A stretch of DNA of 60,000 bases from Strigamia acuminata (lineage: Eukaryota; Arthropoda; Chilopoda; Geophilomorpha; Linotaeniidae), in contig CASHSZ010000002.1 of NCBI GenBank assembly GCA_949358305.1, positions 64,001 to 124,000 on the forward strand, given 5' to 3'. The notes beneath the pieces are model-generated. The model was not told the origin of the DNA, did no database searches, and saw only the letters and a program-made list of their open reading frames with translations. Positions 53,064-60,000 of the stretch are shown piece after piece. The position numbers and the translations under genes were made by a program. Every line of letters begins with the position of its first letter. The stretch's first letter is position 1.

Positions 53064-53848
53064 AGGTTATGGGCCACAAACAACGTGGGAAAAACAGGCA
53101 GAGTGAAGAGAAACATTTCAAGTCAACCACAGGTGAAAAAGTGGGCGTTTCTCCTCCAAAATCCAAGATGGCGGCGTCCATGAGGAATGGAATCAACCTG
53201 TGCTTATGCCAAGGATCCACGGTTCTACAAGCGATTATTGGTCATCAAGCGACACAGGATCATTAATTGGGTTCGGACATTATTGAACATTTAATTAATA
53301 CGTTTATTTTGGCCATTTTCGGACGATTTCTCCGAATATCGCGAGGCGCGATACGTAACGTCGACGTGGCGTTAATTTTCGCCGAGAAAACAACTCGACG
53401 ACAAATACGCAAGGACGACGACGCTCGACAACCACACGGGAAGTGTGAACGAGCAATAAACGAACAGGAATTGCCAAAAACGAGAAAATTCTCGAAGGAA
53501 CTGAATTTTTCGAGGCGAAAAAGACGGAAAAACGAGGGAAAATCAACAATACGACGATTTTTCTCAACCACACGCGAAGTGTGATTCCAGGCTGTCGATA
53601 CAGAACAAGCATTTAATCTACAGCAGGAAGACATCACATATGAACAATTTATTTCGTTTATTTCGTTTTACTATTTTTGAATACGATTATTAGCTTAGTG
53701 TTGTTAATAGGATACACTAACTTAGACTAAGAGCGCATTAACCTTGTAAAAATTGCACTATTTTTCACAAGTAACAGTTTTGAAAGTGTTTTTGAGGAAA
53801 TCTGTGTGTGTGTACAGTGTTTAACAAGTGGTGGACACTAAATTCACA
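53064..53848 (+). other. copia-2 leader with half-tRNA(iMet) primer-binding site
   Basis: GGTTATGGGCC at 53065-53075 is complementary to the anticodon-loop region of initiator tRNA-Met, the priming mode known for Drosophila copia. A CCAAGATGGCGGCG stretch near 53164 resembles a YY1/Pho site. The rest is untranslated, with short frames only. Confidence 0.75.
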
Positions 53849-56800
53849 ATGGACACGGAAAAACTCGAGCGGAAGATAACACTTTTGAACCGAACGAACT
53901 ATGACACGTGGAAACAGCAAATCAAAGTGCTGTTGATGCACCACGGATGTTGGGCTTTCACCGATGGGACACAAGAAGCGCTGGCACCGGGAGCATCTTG
54001 GCGAGATCGCTCGGACTTTCAATTGCGAAAGGGGCGAGCTTTCAGCCTAATTTACTACGCCATTGAGGAGCAATATCACGAATTGCTCAGCGGGACCGAG
54101 GATGCGAAAACAGCATGGGATACGCTGAAAACAAACTTCGAACCGGTCTCGAGGGCGAGAATTATACGTCTGCTGGACGAATTCTTTAATTTAAAATACG
54201 ATCCAGCGACGGAGACGATCGGCGTATTCGCGGCGAAGATACGGAATGCAGCAAAGCGATTAGCCGACGTCAAACACGACTTGGACAATTTGTATCAGGC
54301 ATTCCAGCTCATCCGATACCTGCCACAAGAATACCAGTCAATTGTGCAGAGTATTTATCGATGGGACGATAAGGATTTCACACTGGAAAAGGTTGAAGCG
54401 GAATTGGTCGCCGAGGAGGGCAGACTCGCGCAACAACGCAGAGATTTGGGCCAAGCGCCAATTACAGACGCTTTCAACATGGGAACAAACACAAAGAACA
54501 ATGATAATTCATCTAAATCCCAACAACGGCAAGGAAACAGCAGCCAAAACAGCCGAGGCGGACAAAGGGGCGGCAAATCAAATTATCGAGGCGGCAAAAA
54601 TTCGCGGAATTTCAGAGGAAATACGACCGGATCATCACCACGGGGGCCGTGTTTTCGGTGCAATCAACCAGGGCACTGGGCGAGGGATTGCACAGCACAA
54701 TTACCGTCAAACAACAGCCAAAATACGAATACAGCGGAAGAATTGGACACAAACATGTTCGATGTCGGTTTTCTCACCGAATTGAGCGAGGAAGAGATGT
54801 TACAGTGCAGCGCAGCCAACAACTGTTGGATTTATGACACCGGGGCAACAGGGCATTTCTGTAAAGACAGGAACCAATTCTTTAATTTCAAGGAAACAAG
54901 TGGAACAATAAGCCAAGCGGATAAGAAGACACTAATCCAGATCCAGGGCGTAGGAGACGTTTGCATAATGTGTTTGGTGGGAAATGACACGATCCCAATC
55001 ACATTGAAGAAAGTTTATTACGCGCCAGACTTGAGACGGAATTTATTATCAGGCCCGTGCATCGACGAAGCCAGGTGCAAGGTTGCTGTGGGTTCTGGAC
55101 TTGTCAAGATATACGATCCTCAGTGGAAGAGACAGCTGATGGAAGGTGTGAAAAAGGATCGTCTATATTATATCAAACTGAGCGACCAGAAGCCCGACTT
55201 TGAGAAGCTAAGACAGAAGGCGAATAACAAAGCGAATGTTGGCGAACAGAAGAAACAAGAGCCAACCATTTCAACACAAAGTACAACGAAGAGTGCGTCT
55301 AATCCTGAGGAAGCAAGACTTTGGCATGAGCGGCTCGGACACATCTATTTTCCAAGCGTCCAAGCAATGAGCAAAGGAGGTGCGGTAATTGGGTTGCCAA
55401 TTTTGGATGTGCCAATCACACAATGCGACGTTTGCACATTAGCCAAGAAGAAAGCGATTTCTCATAAGTCATTGCCAGGAATTAGATCAACAGAGCCACT
55501 CCAATTGCTACACATGGATGTATGTGGAGCATTTAGCACACCAACACTCTCGGGAAACATATACTTCTTAACTATCACGGACGACTTCTCTCGTTATTCG
55601 ACAGTCTACTTAATGAAGAAGAAGGACGAAGTATTTGACATTTTCCAAAAACACGTGAAACGGATAGAACGATTGCTTGGAAAATCGGTTCTAGCAATTC
55701 GTACGGATAACGGTATGAAGTTCTGCTCAAACAAGTTTGGAGAGTACCTCCAAGGACTAGGAATCGCCCACGAGAGGACTAACGCGTACACTCCAGTCCA
55801 AAATGGCGTTTCCGAGAGACTTAACCAGACATTAGCAAATGGAATGCGAGCGCTTGTGTACGATGCCGGCTTGGAACATCGATTCTGGGGAGAGGCTATC
55901 CTGACTTTCAACTATCTCAGGAACAGGATCGCAAAGCTGAATTTGGACAAGACGCCGATGGAATTGTATTACGGACGGAAACCATCACTTAGACATTTGA
56001 GAAAATTCGGGAGTTTATGCTTTGTGCAGAAAAGAATTCGAGATGGCAAAATCGACAACAAGAGTCTGCATGGCATTATGCTCGGGTATTCAAGAATCAC
56101 GAAAGGATATAGAGTATGGCTGCCGGAGTTTTCCAAAGTAATTAAAACCAGCGACGTGAAGTTCGTGGAGAGCAGGCGCGGTGTTGAAGGCGTGCTGGGC
56201 CTACCGGAAAAGTACACGACTTACATCGATAATTTGGACGATAATATGGACAATGACAGTGATCGCCAATATTATTCGGATGAAGATGTCAGGCCGCCGC
56301 TACCCCCGCCAGTTCCAGTTAAGAAGAAGGAAGATCCACAACTGGAATTGCCTCCAGTTAAATTGAAATTTAGACTGCCAGACGACAAGTTGCGTCATAA
56401 TTTACCAGAAGTGAACTTGCAGGGCACTTTGCCACAACCCGGACAAGGACTTTTAAATCCAGTTCCAACTATTCCTGCACTAGTTTGGAAGAAAACTGAG
56501 AAAGTCAGACCGACTGGACAGAGAGATGTCGAGTACACGATCGAGGGCTACGACAAGCCCAAGTTACGCTCGATACCCGACGTGAAGCGGTATTGTACTG
56601 ACCACAATCTTCGCGTACCAGAGCATCTGTTTGAGGACAAAAGAAAGAAGAAGCCCTCAGAATCGAATACGACAACGGATAGTGTTGACGTGGACTTTGA
56701 TGATGTGAATATCAACTTTGAAGCCAACCACCTAGAAGTCCACGTACCCGTACGTTATGAGGAAATTGCGACTTTACCCGAAAAGAATGAATGGCGCCAA

Positions 56801-58318
56801 GCGATGAACGACGAGATTGGCACCATGCATGAGCGCGAGGTTTGGGAACTTGTTCCACCGCCGCCCAACACTAAGATAGTGGGTTGCAGATGGATTTATA
56901 CGACCAAACAGAACGAAGAGGGAGAAATTGCACGTTATAAGGCGAGACTTGTCGCGCAAGGATTTTCCCAAGTCTACGGCGAATCCTATGAGGAGACATT
57001 CTCACCCGTAGTAGACTTTTCAATCGTGCGCTTTATGTTCACGCTACTCGTCTGTATGCTCAAATGGTCGTACATTCAGGCAGACGTCAAGTGTGCATAC
57101 CTTTATGCAAAGTTGCATAAAACAGTCTACATGCGCCAGCCAAAAGGTTTCATCATTGAAGGCAAAGAGAACTATGTCTGCAGGCTCCTCCGAGCCATCT
57201 ATGGCTTGCACCAGTCTGGAAGAGAATGGGGAATAGAACTGGAGGAGACTTTATTGAAATTAGGACTAGAACACGTCAATTGGTGCAATTGCGTTTATAA
57301 ATACGGAGATGTTGCGTATCTAATCGTCTACGTTGACGATATCGTTGTCTTCAGAAAGCAGTACGAAGATGCGATGAAAATACTCAACATGATTGGAACG
57401 CAATTCGATTTAGTGATTCTCGGACAAACGAAGAAGTTGCTAGGAGTCGAATTTCACTCGCACAAACAACAATTGGTTCTACATCAAAGATCGTACGTGA
57501 ACAAAGTGTTGTTGAAATTCAAAAGTCACTTGGAACATGTGAAGATTCGATCTCAACCGATGACGAAAGCAACTGTTCTCACGAAACGAGATTGTCCGGA
57601 CACAATTGATGAATTCAAAGCCATGGAAGGAATTCCATATAGAAGCTTACTTGGATGTTTAGCATTCATCGCGTCGAGAACAAGGCCCGACATGACTTAT
57701 GCAGTGAACGTCCTGAGCCAATTTCAATCGAATCCAGGATGGGACCACTGGATTGCGCTACTGGACTTACTCAGTTATCTGAGAACAACAAGAAACCACG
57801 GATTAATGTTGTTCCCGAATGATCGGATCGAGGTAATCGGATACAGCGACTCCGATTATGCGAACAACAGAGACGACCGAATTTCCGTTGGAGGAACACT
57901 AGTGACTTTGGGTAGCACACCCATCTACTGGCGGACCTTCAAACAACGGAACGTGACACTGTCAACAATGGAGGCGGAGTACGTAGCCCTCACAGAAACT
58001 GTTAAGGACTATATTTGGATTGTTCGTGTTCTGCACGAAATATCCCCAGAATTGGCTGGAAGATTCTCTCATTATGTCATGTGCGACAACATATCAACGG
58101 TAGACTTCAAAAAATCTTGTGTTGAGAACAGAAAAACAAAGCACATTGACATCCGTTACCATTTTATAAGAGAACTTGTTAAAAGAGATAATCTTCTAAT
58201 TGTTCACGTAGGCACAAAGTCCAATCATGCCGACATTTTTACAAAGTCAGTTGACAAAGCTGACTTGGTAAAGTTTTGCGATTGCTTCTTAGTTGATTTG
58301 AGCATTTTGCGGGCTTAA
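53849..58318 (+). CDS. copia-2 Gag-Pol polyprotein (1489 aa)
   Basis: Start at the ATG 53849 (MDTEKLERKI); upstream in-frame GTGs are not needed. Gag of the UBN2/copia type covers residues ~1-230 (NYDTWKQQIKVLL segment), followed by an RGG-like stretch and a zinc knuckle CFRCNQPGHWARDC from C268. Protease has DTGA at 330. The pre-integrase HHCC zinc domain lies near 490-535. Integrase has D557 (HMDVCG), D620 (RTDNG) and E656 (VSERLN) with 35 residues between the last two, then GYSRITKGYRVW. RT has the KARLVAQG motif and YVDD at 1161-1164. RNase H carries SDSDYA, STMEAEY and the HIDIRYHFIRE end block. Copia elements make gag and pol as one frame. The order protease-integrase-RT-RNase H is diagnostic of Ty1/copia. 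No lesion was noticed. Confidence 0.96.
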   Translation: MDTEKLERKITLLNRTNYDTWKQQIKVLLMHHGCWAFTDGTQEALAPGASWRDRSDFQLRKGRAFSLIYYAIEEQYHELLSGTEDAKTAWDTLKTNFEPVSRARIIRLLDEFFNLKYDPATETIGVFAAKIRNAAKRLADVKHDLDNLYQAFQLIRYLPQEYQSIVQSIYRWDDKDFTLEKVEAELVAEEGRLAQQRRDLGQAPITDAFNMGTNTKNNDNSSKSQQRQGNSSQNSRGGQRGGKSNYRGGKNSRNFRGNTTGSSPRGPCFRCNQPGHWARDCTAQLPSNNSQNTNTAEELDTNMFDVGFLTELSEEEMLQCSAANNCWIYDTGATGHFCKDRNQFFNFKETSGTISQADKKTLIQIQGVGDVCIMCLVGNDTIPITLKKVYYAPDLRRNLLSGPCIDEARCKVAVGSGLVKIYDPQWKRQLMEGVKKDRLYYIKLSDQKPDFEKLRQKANNKANVGEQKKQEPTISTQSTTKSASNPEEARLWHERLGHIYFPSVQAMSKGGAVIGLPILDVPITQCDVCTLAKKKAISHKSLPGIRSTEPLQLLHMDVCGAFSTPTLSGNIYFLTITDDFSRYSTVYLMKKKDEVFDIFQKHVKRIERLLGKSVLAIRTDNGMKFCSNKFGEYLQGLGIAHERTNAYTPVQNGVSERLNQTLANGMRALVYDAGLEHRFWGEAILTFNYLRNRIAKLNLDKTPMELYYGRKPSLRHLRKFGSLCFVQKRIRDGKIDNKSLHGIMLGYSRITKGYRVWLPEFSKVIKTSDVKFVESRRGVEGVLGLPEKYTTYIDNLDDNMDNDSDRQYYSDEDVRPPLPPPVPVKKKEDPQLELPPVKLKFRLPDDKLRHNLPEVNLQGTLPQPGQGLLNPVPTIPALVWKKTEKVRPTGQRDVEYTIEGYDKPKLRSIPDVKRYCTDHNLRVPEHLFEDKRKKKPSESNTTTDSVDVDFDDVNINFEANHLEVHVPVRYEEIATLPEKNEWRQAMNDEIGTMHEREVWELVPPPPNTKIVGCRWIYTTKQNEEGEIARYKARLVAQGFSQVYGESYEETFSPVVDFSIVRFMFTLLVCMLKWSYIQADVKCAYLYAKLHKTVYMRQPKGFIIEGKENYVCRLLRAIYGLHQSGREWGIELEETLLKLGLEHVNWCNCVYKYGDVAYLIVYVDDIVVFRKQYEDAMKILNMIGTQFDLVILGQTKKLLGVEFHSHKQQLVLHQRSYVNKVLLKFKSHLEHVKIRSQPMTKATVLTKRDCPDTIDEFKAMEGIPYRSLLGCLAFIASRTRPDMTYAVNVLSQFQSNPGWDHWIALLDLLSYLRTTRNHGLMLFPNDRIEVIGYSDSDYANNRDDRISVGGTLVTLGSTPIYWRTFKQRNVTLSTMEAEYVALTETVKDYIWIVRVLHEISPELAGRFSHYVMCDNISTVDFKKSCVENRKTKHIDIRYHFIRELVKRDNLLIVHVGTKSNHADIFTKSVDKADLVKFCDCFLVDLSILRA

Positions 58319-58334
58319 TAAGGAATGAGATAAT

Positions 58335-58347
58335 ACGGGGGGCCGAA
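58335..58347 (+). promoter_or_regulatory. copia-2 polypurine tract
   Basis: ACGGGGGGCCGAA directly precedes the right LTR; the G run is the likely plus-strand primer. Confidence 0.55.
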
Positions 58348-58665
58348 TGTTAAGATATAATGTATATTGATAAGCAATCACTTTTACAACATGTGTGTAT
58401 ATATATCTTTGCGTATTATCATGTAACTAAGTGTTAATGTATGTGTTTGGCCAACGCGAGTGATCGCAACGTTTGTTTACATACAGTGTCTGTATGCTGC
58501 CTACAGGTGGCGCTGATTGCATTGAGGTTATGTGACCAATCAATAAAGCTCACTTGATGTTTTGGTTCTCACCTGTTAACATGATGTGTATTTCTTTCAC
58601 CTGATGTGTTTTTCCAATCCACTACATTTGCCACTATTTGCAGAAGTTTGCAACACTATTCAACA
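58348..58665 (+). repeat. copia-2 right LTR (318 bp)
   Basis: Direct repeat of 52746-53063, followed by the TSD AAATT. Confidence 0.95.
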
Positions 58666-58806
58666 AAATTGACTTAACACACTATACGTAATACACTGGG
58701 ACGTAATTATTGACCGCACAAATGAACTTATCCGCATAAATATCTTGATAATTCCCCCAAAATGTACTTAATTCGAAATTAATATTCAATATCTAACCGC
58801 ACAACC

Positions 58807-58961
58807 GAGATAAATAGTTATCTTTTACAATAACACTGCACAAAAGAAATAAATAGTTATATTTTACAATAACCCCGCACAAAAGAGATAATAGCTATAT
58901 TTTATAATAGCCCCGCACAAAAGAGATAATAGCTATATTTAATAATAGCCCTGCACAAAAA
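58807..58961 (-). repeat. ~39-bp tandem repeat, 4 copies
   Basis: Units of 38-39 bp starting GAGATAA (58807, 58846, 58885, 58923) and ending CCGCACAAAA or close variants. A partial ACCGCACAAC precedes the first unit. Confidence 0.85.
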
Positions 58962-59548
58962 GAGTGTGACGGTTACACTGTCATACACTTTGTTAGTATA
59001 GGACGATTACTTCACCAATAGATGGCGCTGATGCGTTTTAGCGGTAAATTCAAATTTCGACAATTTTTGAGTGAATAAAATATAAATTACTATTTATATT
59101 TTATTCCACTGCAACTTTAGACACTTTTAAATACTTTTGGATGTTTAAAAACTAGTTGATTTATTTGTCACATAATTCTATTGAATTATGTGCAAACTCT
59201 ACACCTGGTGAAGTCACCCCCCATCACCCACTGTGAGTTGGACTCCTTTTGGATTATAGTCAAAGGGACTTAATCCAAAATGTGTCCTGCGTATCCAGTT
59301 CCTGTAGTGGACCTAGTAGAAGACTATGTCCTGAGTATCCACTTCCTATGATCTGGGATTGGATGGATTTGACTGCCCAGTGATCCCATTGGATCACTGA
59401 ACAGCTATTCTCCTCACCGAGTATATATCCCCCTACAAAACGGATATAGCTCGCTCTTGTTCTGTTTTTGTTTGATACTGATATTACTTGAGCACATATT
59501 ATACTTCTCTGCGTTCCGACAATCCGTTGTAGAAATACTTTGTATTTA

Positions 59549-59825
59549 GTGTAAGTATCTAGAGTGGGTAGAAGACTCACAGACACACTGCCCGCCTCTT
59601 CATGCCAACATTCCGTTGTAGAAATGTAGTAACTAGAGTGAGTAATTCACAGACACATTTAAGTGTAGTATCTAGAGTGGGGTACAACCCACAGACGCAC
59701 TCCCTCCAGCTTCATGCCAACATTCCGTTGTAGAGTGCAGAATCTAGAGTGGAGTAAAATTCACAGACGCATTGGTAATGTAGAATCTAGAGTGGAGTAT
59801 TTAATATTTCACAGACGCATTATCA
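59549..59825 (-). repeat. degenerate tandem array with TCTAGAGTGG core
   Basis: At least five copies of the pattern [AG]TATCTAGAGTGG-GTA-n-CACAGACGCA (near 59558, 59613 variant, 59669, 59741, 59787). A second phrase ATGCCAACATTCCGTTGTAGA occurs at about 59602 and 59717, so the array has a higher-order unit of about 115 bp. Confidence 0.8.
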
Positions 59826-60000
59826 GAGTGATCGACGCGGAGTAATTTCCCGGTTACTCTCCCGCCAGCCAGGACCGAGTGGAGTAATTTCCCGGCGATG
59901 GATAACCTTTCCTGCGAGATATTTCGATTCAATTCGTTATTGGTTTGACGGAACATTTAAGTCTAACTTAGATGTTGATTGCACTCGGGGCAAAAAATAG

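Larger units (their letters stand above)
52746..58665 (+). mobile_element. copia-2: complete, apparently intact Ty1/copia element
   Basis: 5,920 bp with 318-bp LTRs (52746-53063, 58348-58665). I see two substitutions between the LTRs. TSD AAATT on both sides (52741-52745, 58666-58670), half-tRNA PBS, one long polyprotein and a purine tract. Inserted in the BEL-4 leader. All catalytic motifs are present, so it may be active. Confidence 0.95.
58671..60000 (-). other. BEL-4 upstream region, right of copia-2 (probable leader/LTR)
   Basis: Continues the BEL-4 leader to the window end. Holds two tandem-repeat arrays, an ATAGATGGCGCTG motif at 59018-59030 and a TATATATCCCCC stretch near 59421. No ORF of interest. 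The LTR limits cannot be set because the other copy is not identifiable. Confidence 0.45.

Noticed and set aside
58807-58961. CRISPR-like regular repeats
   Set aside because: Units are direct tandem copies without unique spacers, in eukaryotic retroelement DNA.

Overview
This window is a stack of nested LTR retrotransposons and contains no complete ordinary host gene that I can recognise. BEL/Pao, Ty3/gypsy and Ty1/copia elements occur together with an AT-rich background, multi-copy BEL elements and half-tRNA(iMet) priming in one copia. This points to an animal genome, most probably an arthropod and likely an insect; I cannot name the species. No bacterial operons, tRNA or rRNA genes, or CRISPR arrays were seen.

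Layout. (1) 1-5675: BEL-1, minus strand, running off the left edge. It has an uninterrupted gag-pol (3178 to the edge), a 5' UTR and a 1574-bp 5' LTR. (2) 5676-39516: BEL-2, plus strand, same family, broken by three insertions. Its gag is entered at about codon 46 directly against the outer end of the BEL-1 LTR. Its RT is split by copia-1 (7982-26672, TSD ATTGT). Its 3' LTR is split by gypsy-2 (31013-39471, TSD ATAC). Copia-1 is itself split in its leader by gypsy-1 (9564-22714, TSD CAGA). (3) 39517-42404: unassigned spacer with one possible old LTR. (4) 42405-48704: BEL-3, minus strand, a decayed and 3'-truncated relative. (5) 48705-60000: a different BEL lineage (BEL-4, minus) whose single 855-aa ORF carries gag and protease domains. 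In place of RT, RNase H and integrase it ends in a piece that looks like the zinc-binding C-terminal part of a type II thymidine kinase. Its leader is interrupted by an apparently intact copia-2 (52746-58665, TSD AAATT).

Expression logic. Gypsy-1 and gypsy-2 both end gag with a canonical -1 slippery heptamer directly before the stop (A AAA AAC and G GGA AAC). Gypsy-1 adds a perfect 8-bp hairpin six bases downstream, so pol is probably made by -1 frameshifting. Gypsy-1 also has a third 536-aa ORF where env would lie. That ORF has no signal peptide and carries Cys-rich motifs. Copia-2 is a single-polyprotein element with all catalytic residues visible. Copia-1 has LTRs I could not tell apart and clean TSDs, but its only large ORF is an integrase-like protein that lost its zinc and DDE residues and has no RT, so it was probably moved in trans.

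The points most worth a second look are the BEL/thymidine-kinase chimera, the copia-1 integrase-derived ORF, gypsy-1 ORF3, the two frameshift signals, and a recurrent AGATGGCGC (CTCF-core-like) motif in unrelated LTR elements. Coordinates of LTRs and TSDs were read by eye from exact repeats. Family assignments rest on motifs and not on database searches.
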